A stretch of DNA of 64,000 nt from Clostridium_X cadaveris (GTDB lineage: Bacteria > Bacillota > Clostridia > Clostridiales > Clostridiaceae), in NCBI RefSeq assembly GCF_039521325.1, contig NZ_BAAACD010000003.1; one strand, written 5' to 3'. Shown in pieces: positions 7,192-16,151 of the stretch. Under the pieces are notes generated by a model, which was not told the origin of the DNA, ran no database searches, and was given only the letters and a program-made list of their open reading frames with translations. Each line of letters starts with the position of its first letter. Position 1 is the first letter of the stretch. The translations under genes were made by a program, and so were the position numbers.

Positions 7192-8130
7192 CTATTTTAA
7201 CTTAATATTAGTTTTATTATTTTTAGTCAAAATATTTTCTAATGGATTAAATGTATTAAAATCCTTCTTAATATCCTCATCAAACATATTTACATAATTT
7301 CTTACTATATCCATTGTACTATGTCCTAAAATTTTCTGTAGTCTAAATATATCTCCACCATTTAAAATCCAATTCTTAGCAAATGTATGTCTATATCTGT
7401 GTATTCCAGTTTTCATAACCCCTCGTTTGCGATTATACATAGCTAGTTGGTGGCTAAGTGTATTACTATTTATTTTATTACCAAAATCTGTGCAAAATAA
7501 ATAATCTTCTATCTCACCTGCACGAATACTCATATATTCTCTTAATATTTTTATTAAATGTTTAGACAAGGGGATAACTAATGGCTTTCTATTTTTAGTG
7601 ACGTTTAAATATACTGTAGCGTTATCAAAATCAACATCTTTATTTTTTATATTAACTAGAGAATTAACTCTACATCCTGTTCCTAAAAGAAAATTTATAA
7701 TACACCAATTTCTAAACTCTGCAAAACTATCTGTATCATTTTTCTTTAATAAAATGTTAAGTTCTTCTTCTGTATAAACTTCTATAGGTTCTTTATCGGC
7801 TCTGGGAATAGGTATTTTAAACTTTTCAACATAACCTAGTTCCATAAAATAATATAGAATTGTTTTTAAGGCTCTTAGATATGTTACTAGAGTTGTATCT
7901 TTTATATTTAAGTTTTCTTTACAGTTTAGAATAAAATTATTTACAGTATCTCTAGTAATATCATTCAAAGGTGTGTTAGGCTCTATAAATTTATATATAG
8001 TCTTTAAACTATCATAATAGTGTTTTATAGTAGCTTCTCTTAAATTTCTAACTTTACAATAAGTCAAAAATTCTTTATATCCTTCTTGAAATGTAATTGT
8101 ACTCTTCTTTGTCATCTTAATTTTTACCAT
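7192..8130 (-). CDS. Tyrosine recombinase / phage integrase
   Basis: The 312-residue integrase has an N-terminal SAM-like core-binding domain (residues 12-100) and a C-terminal catalytic domain. The catalytic residues are visible: the first Arg in GTGCRVNSL, a Lys in the beta-hairpin VTKNRKP, HRYRHTFA (H-x2-R), a late His in ILGHST, and the Tyr nucleophile in RNYVNMFD. It starts after GGAGG. It lies 144 bases from tRNA-Leu(GAG) and reads into the element, so it is the enzyme expected to insert and excise this element at the tRNA 3' end. Confidence 0.93.
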   Translation of the reverse strand: MVKIKMTKKSTITFQEGYKEFLTYCKVRNLREATIKHYYDSLKTIYKFIEPNTPLNDITRDTVNNFILNCKENLNIKDTTLVTYLRALKTILYYFMELGYVEKFKIPIPRADKEPIEVYTEEELNILLKKNDTDSFAEFRNWCIINFLLGTGCRVNSLVNIKNKDVDFDNATVYLNVTKNRKPLVIPLSKHLIKILREYMSIRAGEIEDYLFCTDFGNKINSNTLSHQLAMYNRKRGVMKTGIHRYRHTFAKNWILNGGDIFRLQKILGHSTMDIVRNYVNMFDEDIKKDFNTFNPLENILTKNNKTNIKLK

Positions 8131-8170
8131 TTATATATTCCTCCATATCACACGTCCTTGAACGTGAAAA

Positions 8171-8212
8171 TACCACACGCCTAGCTAAAAAATAACTAAA
8201 AAACGTGTGGTA
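8171..8212. repeat. Inverted repeat in the integrase promoter region
   Basis: taccacacg (8171-8179) and cgtgtggta (8204-8212) form a perfect 9-bp inverted repeat with 24 bases between. A second cacacg lies at 8150-8155. The location between the integrase start and the tRNA end suggests recombinase or excisionase binding sites. Confidence 0.45.
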
Positions 8213-8273
8213 CTAAATACAGATTCATATTGTCTTTAAACCATTGATATTATTGAGTTTGTAGCTTATAATT

Positions 8274-8357
8274 TGGTGCGAGTGACGGGACTTGAACCCG
8301 TACGTCATGGACACACGCCCCTCAAACGTGCCTGTCTGCCTATTCCAGCACACTCGC
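8274..8357 (-). tRNA. tRNA-Leu (anticodon GAG)
   Basis: The acceptor stem GCGAGTG pairs with CACTCGC, followed by discriminator A and an encoded CCA (8274-8276). The anticodon stem CACGT/GCGTG holds loop TTGAGGG with anticodon GAG; a long variable arm and TTCAAGTCC are present. The length is 84 bases. The mobile element abuts its 3' end, so the tRNA end is the likely attachment site. The other att copy should lie left of the window. Confidence 0.95.
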
Positions 8358-8453
8358 TTATAATAGATACAAGCATATTTTATAATATGTCACATCTTTA
8401 AATGTGATCAATATTTATACAAATATCATTATTTATTATACAAAAATTTCATA

Positions 8454-8478
8454 TAAAAAGTCAACCTAAAGTTGGACT
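8454..8478 (-). terminator. Terminator after hutP-like gene
   Basis: The minus strand has AGTCCAAC..GTTGACT (7 pairs with one bulge) followed by five T. It lies 76 bases after the stop of the HutP-family gene. The rest of 8358-8553 shows no gene. Confidence 0.55.
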
Positions 8479-8553
8479 GTCTTATGATTATTCTGTAAAT
8501 ATATCTTATTACGATTCGTTATTCTAAATTTGATCCGAACTTATTATAATATC

Positions 8554-8976
8554 CTAATCTATGTTTGGAATTGCTCTATGTCCAAGTCCTATAACAACTT
8601 CATTAAGGTGAAGAAGACCTATACTTAAGAATATGCATACGCTTATATGCTCACCTTGTCTTGCAATGCCTATTTTACCGCCAACATTTAGTCCATTTGC
8701 TTTTAAAGATATCTGCATTAAAGCATCTCTAGTTGCTCCAGCTATAGCTCCATCATGAACATGGCAATCCTTTATTATACCAGTTCTTTTGGAAGCTACT
8801 AAAGCTCTTTCTATTATTTTTGGTATAGAAGAAATGAGGTTACCTCCGATATCTACCGCAACAGCATAAATATCGCTTTCTCTAAGTTTTTTTATTAGAT
8901 ATTCCTCTTCTTCACGTTCAGAAGTGGCCATTTGTATAGCACATTTTGCCACTTCTACGCTCTTCAAATTCTTCAT
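8554..8976 (-). CDS. hutP: HutP family RNA-binding antiterminator
   Basis: The 140-residue protein matches clostridial HutP proteins. The C-terminal stretch LNVGGKIGIARQGEHISVCI and GLLHLNEVVIGLGHRAIPN carries the His-rich metal/L-histidine site region of the family. In Bacillus, HutP binds hut mRNA with L-histidine and Mg2+ and prevents termination. No histidine-utilisation gene is near; the neighbours are a transglycosylase and coaE. The target must therefore lie elsewhere or differ. The start follows TAGGAGGG. Confidence 0.85.
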   Translation of the reverse strand: MKNLKSVEVAKCAIQMATSEREEEEYLIKKLRESDIYAVAVDIGGNLISSIPKIIERALVASKRTGIIKDCHVHDGAIAGATRDALMQISLKANGLNVGGKIGIARQGEHISVCIFLSIGLLHLNEVVIGLGHRAIPNID

Positions 8977-8991
8977 TTTTCCCTCCTAAGA

Positions 8992-9546
8992 TTATTTCTT
9001 TCTACAATATAGGAATCTATATACATCAAAATTAACTTTTACTTTTTTTACGTATTTATCAGTCTCAGCAAAAGGTATATAACTTAAAGTCTCTCCATCA
9101 CTAGAGTATCTGTTGTCTTTAAGCCACTTTTGGACATTTCCTCTTCCTGCATTATACGCTGCAAGAACTAAATCCATATTCCCATTAAACTCTTTGCTTA
9201 AATCATTTAAATACCAGCAGCCCATAGCTATGTTTACTTCTGGTTCATGGAGCATAGATACATCGTAACCTTCTATTCCCATTTGGGTCGCTATATCATA
9301 AGCTGTTTCTTCCGTAATCTGCATAAGACCCTTTGCATTTTTATGTGATCTCGCATCTGAATTAAAGCTACTCTCAGCTTTAATTACTGATGCCACCAAA
9401 TAAGGACTTATATCATATTTTTTTGCTTCCTCAATGATGATATCCTTATATTTAAAAGGATATAGTGCTGTTATGAAAGTTTTTGCTAATAATATAATCA
9501 GCAAAAATGAAACTAGGGGTATTATTATTCTTTTTATAAGCTTCAT
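8992..9546 (-). CDS. Lytic transglycosylase, Slt type
   Basis: The protein has 184 residues. An N-terminal membrane anchor or uncleaved signal (about 7-28) is followed by the goose-lysozyme-like SLT domain: VASVIKAESSFNSDARS with the catalytic Glu, AKGLMQI, and LAAYNAGRGNVQKWL. It cleaves peptidoglycan strands to 1,6-anhydro products outside the membrane. The gene lies 15 bases before hutP in the same direction and 29 bases after coaE, so co-transcription is likely. Confidence 0.93.
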   Translation of the reverse strand: MKLIKRIIIPLVSFLLIILLAKTFITALYPFKYKDIIIEEAKKYDISPYLVASVIKAESSFNSDARSHKNAKGLMQITEETAYDIATQMGIEGYDVSMLHEPEVNIAMGCWYLNDLSKEFNGNMDLVLAAYNAGRGNVQKWLKDNRYSSDGETLSYIPFAETDKYVKKVKVNFDVYRFLYCRKK

Positions 9547-9575
9547 GTTTTACCTCTGTTTTAATTAATTATTAT

Positions 9576-10172
9576 TTAAATCCCTCTTATAAACTGAACT
9601 ATCTCTTCTACCTGTTCTTCTGTATTTTCAAAGTTCCCCCCATTATCTATGATGAAATTTACAAGACTTTTCTTTTCATCAATTGACATCTGTGCATTTA
9701 TTCTATTTAAAACTTCTTCTCTATTCAGACTGTCTCTTTCCATAACTCTGAAAATTTGAATATCATGATTTGCATAAACCAATATATTAAAATCCATTTC
9801 GCTATGAAGATTATTTTCTATTAGAGTAGGAGCATCTAGTATTACAGCTTTCTCTCCTTTATCTTCATAATATTTGAACGTTTCTTCTATGTCTTTTTTT
9901 ATATATGGTATTATTATATTTTCATAAGCAATTCTCTCATTAGGGAATTTGAAAATATAATTTCCAAATTCCCTTCTTTTTAGTTCCCCATTTTCATCAA
10001 AAAATCCATCATTAAAGGTATTTTTTATATCCTCTAAAATTTCGGGATATTTCTTTAAAACCTCTCTGGAAATTATATCTGCATCTATAATAGGAATCCC
10101 GTAGTCTTTAAAAAGCTTAGATACAGTGCTTTTTCCTGTACCTATTCCTCCAGTTAATCCTATCTTAAACAT
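9576..10172 (-). CDS. coaE: Dephospho-CoA kinase
   Basis: It catalyses the last step of coenzyme A synthesis, phosphorylating dephospho-CoA. The Walker A motif GLTGGIGTGKST is at the N-terminus, followed by IDADIISREV and LDAPTLIE, typical of CoaE. I chose ATG 10172 (MFKIGLTGG), the common family start; an in-frame ATG at 10184 sits directly on the ribosome site GGAG and is too close. It is coupled to polA, which stops 16 bases upstream. Confidence 0.93.
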   Translation of the reverse strand: MFKIGLTGGIGTGKSTVSKLFKDYGIPIIDADIISREVLKKYPEILEDIKNTFNDGFFDENGELKRREFGNYIFKFPNERIAYENIIIPYIKKDIEETFKYYEDKGEKAVILDAPTLIENNLHSEMDFNILVYANHDIQIFRVMERDSLNREEVLNRINAQMSIDEKKSLVNFIIDNGGNFENTEEQVEEIVQFIRGI

Positions 10173-10187
10173 CTTAAAACTCATCTC

Positions 10188-12791
10188 CTACTTTGCTTCG
10201 TACCAATTATCTCCTATGCTCATACTAACTTCTAAAGGTACTTCTAAGTCCATAACATTTTCCATTTGAGTCTTTACTAATTCTTTAACTTCTTCAAGCT
10301 CATCCTTATAAACATTCAGTATAAGTTCGTCGTGAACTTGAAGTATAAGTGTGCTCTTAAGATTTCTCTTTTGAAGTTCATTATAAACTTTAACCATAGC
10401 AAGCTTTATTATGTCAGCAGCACTTCCTTGTATAGGAGTATTCATGGCTAATCTTTCACCTAAAGATTTTACTATCTTGTTTGAAGAATTAATCTCCGGA
10501 ATATATCTTCTTCTATTTACAATAGTTTCAACATATCCATTTTCTTTTCCTTCAGATATTATATTTTCTATAAAATCTTTAACTTTTGGATATCTCTCAA
10601 AATAAGTGTCTATATACTCTTTAGCTTCTTTTCTAGATATTTTTAAGTCTTTTGCAAGACTAAAATCACCTATTCCATAAACTATTCCAAAGTTTACTGC
10701 CTTAGCTCTGCTTCTCATAAGTGGAGTTACATCTTCTATAGCTGTTTTAAAAACTTCTGATGCAGTTTTAGTGTGTATGTCACTATGATGTTTAAACGCA
10801 TCTATCAAATTTTCATCTCCTGCTATATGTGCCAAAACTCTAAGCTCTATTTGAGAATAGTCTGCTGATAATATAACACAGTTTTCATTATCAGGTATAA
10901 ATACTTTTCTTATTTCTCTTCCCATTTCATACTTTATAGGAATATTTTGAAGATTAGGCTCTGTACTTGATAATCTTCCAGTAGTAGTCACTGTTTGGTT
11001 AAAAGATGAATGTATCTTTGAATCATCATCAATGACATTTTTTAATCCTTCTATATAAGTTGAATATAATTTTGACAGCTGCCTATAAGATAAAATCTTT
11101 TCTATTATAGGATGCTTATCATAAAGTGCTTCTAAAACTTCAGCATTAGTGGAATATCCTGTCTTAGTTTTCTTTATCACAGGCAAATCAAGTTTTTCAA
11201 ATAATATTTTTCCAAGCTGTTTTGGAGAATTTATATTAAATTTCTCCTCTGAAAGCTCATATATCTCAGATTCTAATCTTACAAGCTCTCCATTAAACTT
11301 TATGCCTAAAGTTTCTAAGATATCACCATTTACTTTAAATCCCAAAGTTTCCATGGATGATAACACTTTAGTTAATGGAAGCTCTATATTATATAGAAGA
11401 TCCTCCATTTTGTAATCATTTATCATAGAATTTAATTTTTCATACAAGGGTTTCAAACTCCATACCTCTTTTGCTGTAAGCTCTAAACCCTCTCCATTAA
11501 AATCCTTATGTAAATATTCATTTACTAAAGTTTTTATATCATACTCACTTTTAGCAGCATCTATAAGATAAGCTGAAATCTTTATATCATCAGACACTCC
11601 ATTTAGCTCTATGCCAATCTTTTTAAATGCAGTATAAGCATTCTTAACATCAAAAGTTATCTTCTTTATACTTTCATCCTCAAGAACTTCCTTTAAAATA
11701 ACAATTGAATTATCGTAAGTTTTAAGTTTTTCTAAATCTACTATATAAACTTTGTTTTTAACCATAACATTTAAAGTACTTATATATATGGTTGATTGTC
11801 TTGAGGCATCATTTATTGTAAAAGTCATATAAGCTTTTTTATCTTCTTTAAGCTCAGATATAAAACTTTGAAGTTTATCTAAAGAATCAATCATTTCAAA
11901 AGCCACTTCTTCTTCAGGTGCCTCATTCTCGTCTTTAACCCTGTCTAAAAGAGTTTTAAACTGAAGATCAAAGAACATATCACGTACACCAGCAGCATCG
12001 TAATTCTTCTTCGACTTTATATCTTCTAAATCTATTTCTATAGGTACTTCTGTTATTATAGTTGCAAGCTTTTTAGAAAACATAGCTTGTTCTCTGTATT
12101 CCATAAGGTTTTCTTTTACTTTTTTCCCTTTTATATCGTCTATATGGTTTAAAACTTCTTCAATACTTCCATACTGCTTTATAAGCTTATATGCAGTTTT
12201 TTCTCCTACACCAGGAACTCCTGGAATATTGTCAGAACTGTCTCCCATAAGTCCCTTTACATCTATAAATTGAGTAGGAGTCACTCCATAATCATCTATC
12301 ATTCTCTGCTCATCATAAATTTCTTTTTCTGTGATTCCTTTTTTAGTTATAATTACTTTTATGTTCTTAGATGCTAATTGAAGTGCATCTCTATCTCCAG
12401 TAACTATAAAAACTTCCATTCCTTCATTTTCTGTGTATTTTGCCAAAGTTCCAATAAGGTCATCAGCCTCAAAACCATCTATTTCAAATATATTTATGGC
12501 AAGGCGATTAAGAAGTTCCTTCATAATAGGAAATTGCTCAGCAAGCTCTGGAGGCATTTTCTTTCTTCCAGCTTTATAATCACCGTATTCTTTATGTCTA
12601 AAAGTAGGAGCTTTTCTGTCAAAAGCAGCTACCACGTAGTCTGGTTTAAGTTCATCTTCTAATTTTAGAAGCATGTTTGTAAAACCATAAATTGCATTAG
12701 TATGAATACCATCTTTATTCGTCAAAGGTGGAAGGGCATAGAAAGCTCTATTCATCAAACTGTTGCTATCTAGTATAAGTAATTTTTCCAT
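10188..12791 (-). CDS. polA: DNA polymerase I
   Basis: The 867-residue protein has a 5' nuclease domain (1-290, with GDRDALQL and GVPGVGEKTA), a 3'-5' exonuclease-like domain (about 300-470) and the polymerase domain (motif A LSADYSQIELRVLAH, motif B RAKAVNFGIVYG, motif C LQVHDELIL). It fills gaps after primer removal and in repair. The exonuclease-like domain lacks the D-x-E first metal motif: the equivalent strand reads AYMTFTIND, so proofreading is probably absent, as in several Firmicute Pol I enzymes. Directly upstream of coaE. Confidence 0.97.
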   Translation of the reverse strand: MEKLLILDSNSLMNRAFYALPPLTNKDGIHTNAIYGFTNMLLKLEDELKPDYVVAAFDRKAPTFRHKEYGDYKAGRKKMPPELAEQFPIMKELLNRLAINIFEIDGFEADDLIGTLAKYTENEGMEVFIVTGDRDALQLASKNIKVIITKKGITEKEIYDEQRMIDDYGVTPTQFIDVKGLMGDSSDNIPGVPGVGEKTAYKLIKQYGSIEEVLNHIDDIKGKKVKENLMEYREQAMFSKKLATIITEVPIEIDLEDIKSKKNYDAAGVRDMFFDLQFKTLLDRVKDENEAPEEEVAFEMIDSLDKLQSFISELKEDKKAYMTFTINDASRQSTIYISTLNVMVKNKVYIVDLEKLKTYDNSIVILKEVLEDESIKKITFDVKNAYTAFKKIGIELNGVSDDIKISAYLIDAAKSEYDIKTLVNEYLHKDFNGEGLELTAKEVWSLKPLYEKLNSMINDYKMEDLLYNIELPLTKVLSSMETLGFKVNGDILETLGIKFNGELVRLESEIYELSEEKFNINSPKQLGKILFEKLDLPVIKKTKTGYSTNAEVLEALYDKHPIIEKILSYRQLSKLYSTYIEGLKNVIDDDSKIHSSFNQTVTTTGRLSSTEPNLQNIPIKYEMGREIRKVFIPDNENCVILSADYSQIELRVLAHIAGDENLIDAFKHHSDIHTKTASEVFKTAIEDVTPLMRSRAKAVNFGIVYGIGDFSLAKDLKISRKEAKEYIDTYFERYPKVKDFIENIISEGKENGYVETIVNRRRYIPEINSSNKIVKSLGERLAMNTPIQGSAADIIKLAMVKVYNELQKRNLKSTLILQVHDELILNVYKDELEEVKELVKTQMENVMDLEVPLEVSMSIGDNWYEAK

Positions 12792-12853
12792 ATTAATCCT
12801 CCAAATTAAGAGTTATACTTTGTATTTTTCCCATGTACATAAATATTATCCCA

Positions 12854-13771
12854 CTAAAAGATACTCAAGTCTAGTTCATCGGATAAATCCGTAAGGACTC
12901 TCATACCTGCAACTGAGTTGCCTTTTTCATCTAGAGAAGGTCCATAAACTCCTATTCCTATTCTTCTTGGAACGGCAGCCATAATACCTCCCCCTACACC
13001 TGATTTTGCAGGAATTCCAATATGTACAGCTACCTCTCCAGATTCATCATACATACCACAAGTAACCATTATAGTTTTAACTATTCTACTAACTTCTCTT
13101 GAAATTATTCTTTCACCACTCCAAGGTAATATTCCGTCATTAGCAAGCATGGCAGCTATCTTTGCAATATCAACACATGTCCCTTCTAATGAGCATTGTC
13201 TGAAATAAAGGTCTAGAATCTCCTCTACATCACCATCTATAAGTTTGTTGCTTTTCATAAAATAAGCTAATGCCCTGTTCCTATCACCTGTAGCTTTTTC
13301 AGATAAATATACTTCTTCATTGTAGTTTATATCAGGATTTTCTGTAACTTTTCTTGTGAATTCAAGTATCTTTTCCATCTTTTCTTCTACTGAATTGCCA
13401 GTTATAAGAGCTGTTGTAGCTATAGCACCAGCATTTATCATTGGATTAAATGGCTTATTAGGCGTCTTAACCTCAAGAGAAACTATGCTGTTAAATGAAT
13501 CCCCTGTAGGCTCCATTCCAACTTTAGAAAATACATTTTTCTTACCATTATCTAATAGTGCAATTATAAGTGATACCACTTTAGTTATACTTTGCAAAGT
13601 AAATTTTTTATTGTAGTCTCCAGCTGAATATTGCTTTCCATCAAGACTTATTACACAAATCCCTAAGTCCTTTGGGTTTGCTTTTGATAATTCAGGAATA
13701 TAAGATGCTACCTTACCATCATCTGTATATTTTAAGTTGCTCTCTATAATACTTTCCAATAATTTTTCCAT
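12854..13771 (-). CDS. glsA: Glutaminase
   Basis: The 305-residue enzyme has the beta-lactamase-like fold of bacterial glutaminases. The catalytic SITK (S-x2-K) lies in FTLQSITKV, with KPFNPMINAGAIAT, and GVGGGIMAAVPRRIGIGVYG at the C-terminal end. It hydrolyses L-glutamine to glutamate and ammonia in the cytoplasm. It lies alone between the asd terminator and polA, so it probably has its own promoter. Confidence 0.96.
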   Translation of the reverse strand: MEKLLESIIESNLKYTDDGKVASYIPELSKANPKDLGICVISLDGKQYSAGDYNKKFTLQSITKVVSLIIALLDNGKKNVFSKVGMEPTGDSFNSIVSLEVKTPNKPFNPMINAGAIATTALITGNSVEEKMEKILEFTRKVTENPDINYNEEVYLSEKATGDRNRALAYFMKSNKLIDGDVEEILDLYFRQCSLEGTCVDIAKIAAMLANDGILPWSGERIISREVSRIVKTIMVTCGMYDESGEVAVHIGIPAKSGVGGGIMAAVPRRIGIGVYGPSLDEKGNSVAGMRVLTDLSDELDLSIF

Positions 13772-13863
13772 AGCTACACATCCATTTCATAATAGTTTAA
13801 ATATATCTTTACACATTATATTATATAGTTTTTTCTATCTATATCAATGATTAAATATAATAT

Positions 13864-13892
13864 AAAAAGGCGCTCTTAAAAGAACGCCTTTT
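13864..13892 (-). terminator. Terminator after asd
   Basis: AAAAGGCG and CGCCTTTT arms with a short AT-rich loop and a T run on the minus strand, 24 bases after the asd stop. Confidence 0.75.
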
Positions 13893-13915
13893 AAACTAAA
13901 ATAACATTTATTAAT

Positions 13916-14995
13916 TTACTCTAAATATCCCTTTTTATAAAGAAGCTCAGCTGTAAGAAGTGCACCACCGGCAGCTCCCCTCAATATATTATGAGAAAGA
14001 CACACAAATTTATATTGGAAGATATTATCTTCTCTTAGTCTTCCAACAGAAACAGCCATACCTTTTTCTAAATCCCTGTCAACCTTAGTTTGAGGTCTGT
14101 TATCTTCTTCAAAATAGTGTATAAATTGTTTTGGTGCCATAGGAAGTTCAAGTTCTTGAGGAATACCTTTAAATGTTCTCCATCTTTCTTTTATCTCTTC
14201 CATAGATGGCTTATTTTTAAAACTTACACTAACTGTAGCTAGGTGTCCATTTGTAACTGGAACCCTTATACATTGAGCGCTTATCTTTATATCTTTATTG
14301 AATTGCACTTTTCCGTCTTCTACTGTTCCCCACACTTTTAGAGGTTCTACTTCGCTCTTTTCCTCTTCCCCTCCGATATAAGGGATAACATTGTCTGTCA
14401 TCTCAGGCCAATCCTCTGGCAACTTTCCAGCTCCTGATATTGCTTGATAAGTGCTCACAACAAGCTGGCTAGGTTCAAAATCCATAAGAGGAGTTATTGC
14501 TGGAACGTAGCTTTGAATTGAACAATTAGGTTTTGCAACTATGAAACCTTTTTTAATTCCAAGTCTCTTTCTTTGACTTTCAATAAGCTCTAAATGATTT
14601 GAATTAATCTCAGGAATTATAACAGGTACATCCTCTGTCATTCTATGGGCTGAATTATTTGAAACTACAGGAATTTCAGCCTTTGCATAAGCTTCTTCTA
14701 TTTCCTTAATCTCTTCTTTTTTCATATTTACAGCACAAAATACAAAATCAACATGCTTTTTAATCTCTTCTATGTCTTTTAGATCTTCTACTATAAACTT
14801 TTTTGCGTACTCTGGCACAGAAATATCCATTTTCCATCTTCCATCTATGGCTTTTTCATATGTCATACCCTTTGATCTTTCACTGGCAGCTAATAGCGCT
14901 ACATCAAAATATGGGTGATTTTCAAGCAAAGTTACAAGCTTTTGACCAACAAAACCAGTGGCTCCTAAAATTCCAACCCTCAATTTCTTTTCCAT
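13916..14995 (-). CDS. asd: Aspartate-semialdehyde dehydrogenase
   Basis: The enzyme reduces aspartyl phosphate to aspartate semialdehyde for lysine, diaminopimelate, threonine and methionine. The start at ATG 14995 (MEKKLRVGILGATGFVGQ) gives 359 residues and is preceded by GGAGGAG nine bases away; a longer frame starting with TTG would use the ribosome site itself as codons. The catalytic Cys is in VAKPNCSIQS, and the length and motifs fit the archaeal/fungal-type ASADH branch. No lysine riboswitch is seen in the short divergent region shared with the AraC gene. Confidence 0.93.
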   Translation of the reverse strand: MEKKLRVGILGATGFVGQKLVTLLENHPYFDVALLAASERSKGMTYEKAIDGRWKMDISVPEYAKKFIVEDLKDIEEIKKHVDFVFCAVNMKKEEIKEIEEAYAKAEIPVVSNNSAHRMTEDVPVIIPEINSNHLELIESQRKRLGIKKGFIVAKPNCSIQSYVPAITPLMDFEPSQLVVSTYQAISGAGKLPEDWPEMTDNVIPYIGGEEEKSEVEPLKVWGTVEDGKVQFNKDIKISAQCIRVPVTNGHLATVSVSFKNKPSMEEIKERWRTFKGIPQELELPMAPKQFIHYFEEDNRPQTKVDRDLEKGMAVSVGRLREDNIFQYKFVCLSHNILRGAAGGALLTAELLYKKGYLE

Positions 14996-15180
14996 ATTAT
15001 ACAACTCCTCCAATATATTTAATTCATATTATATACTCTATCTCTAGTGCCCTACAATATCTTCTTTATATGTTTATCATCTATTAACACTATTATATTA
15101 AAAATCTTTAGCAATAATTATTGTTATTAATGCTTATATTATTGTAAAAAGTGCTATAATATAAAAAATGGAGGTGTGCC

Positions 15181-16056
15181 ATGAATAAAAATTCTATAAA
15201 AAGAGGTTATCTCAATGATAATTTTAGAGTTTTTCATTTAAAGGACAAAATTGATATGAATATAGACTTTCATCATCATGACTTTAATAAAATAGTTGTT
15301 CTCTTAGGGGGAGAAATAACTTACTATATAGAGGGTAAATCCTACAAACTTAAACCATATGACATACTTTTAGTTGCAGCACATGAGGTACATAAACCAC
15401 AGGTTACTTCAACTAATGACTATGAAAGAATGATATTTTGGGTTAATTCCAGCTTTATAAAGTCAATAGATAGCGAACTTCTGTTACCTTTTCATACCTG
15501 TATTAATGAAGGACTTCATCTATTAAGGTTGCCAGATAGAAATTCTGACAGCTTGAAGAAGCTTTTAGGGGAAATAATTCATGAATTCAAAAGCAACGAT
15601 TTTGGAAGTAATTTATTTTGCAGCTCATTATTCCTTCAATTTATAGTAACTATAAATCGTATGTACAGAAGGAGAGATTTCTTAGAGCCCTCTGAAGTAA
15701 GCTATGACAAATTTATATGGTCTGTAATTCGATATATAAATGAAAATCTAGATAAGGAGCTGTCTATAGATGCACTAGCTTCAAAATTCTTTATAAGCAG
15801 ATATTATCTAATGCACAAATTTAAAGTAGAGACTGGCTACACTCTTTACAGCTACATACTTGAAAAGAAGCTGTCAAAGTCTAAAGATTTGCTTATTGAG
15901 GGAAAATCCATTCAAGATATATGCACTTTTTTAAATTTCAATGATTATTCTAATTTTATGAGACAGTTTAAAAAACGCTTTGGGAAAGCCCCTGGTGCCT
16001 ATAAAAATGATATTTCAAATTTTAGCTCTATGACATCTCCAACCTTTAAAGAATAA
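15181..16056 (+). CDS. AraC family transcriptional regulator
   Basis: The 291-residue protein has an N-terminal cupin domain for ligand binding (residues 20-100, HHHDFNKIVVLLGGEI) and a C-terminal double HTH (about 185-285, with LASKFFISRYYLMHKFK and FNDYSNFMRQFKKRFGKAPG). It starts after GGAGGTG. It diverges from asd with about 185 bases between, but nothing in the sequence shows that it controls asd. The promoter has a likely -10 TATAAT at about 15155. Confidence 0.9.
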   Translation: MNKNSIKRGYLNDNFRVFHLKDKIDMNIDFHHHDFNKIVVLLGGEITYYIEGKSYKLKPYDILLVAAHEVHKPQVTSTNDYERMIFWVNSSFIKSIDSELLLPFHTCINEGLHLLRLPDRNSDSLKKLLGEIIHEFKSNDFGSNLFCSSLFLQFIVTINRMYRRRDFLEPSEVSYDKFIWSVIRYINENLDKELSIDALASKFFISRYYLMHKFKVETGYTLYSYILEKKLSKSKDLLIEGKSIQDICTFLNFNDYSNFMRQFKKRFGKAPGAYKNDISNFSSMTSPTFKE

Positions 16057-16072
16057 TTTTATATAAAAATTT

Positions 16073-16102
16073 AACTCTTTAGTTTTTCTAAAGAGTTTTT
16101 TT
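16073..16102 (+). terminator. Terminator after AraC gene
   Basis: aactcttt and aaagagtt form an 8-bp stem followed by a T run. It lies just downstream of the AraC stop codon. Confidence 0.85.
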
Positions 16103-16151
16103 CTTTCAGTAAATACCAAAAACATAATAATGAATCTCATATACCGTAATA

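Noticed and set aside
13356..13616. Plus-strand frame opposite the glutaminase gene
   Set aside because: It covers conserved glutaminase motifs on the other strand and lacks a ribosome site.
15014..15180. Possible lysine riboswitch upstream of asd
   Set aside because: The space between asd and the divergent AraC gene is too short and AT-rich, and no lysine-aptamer core is visible.
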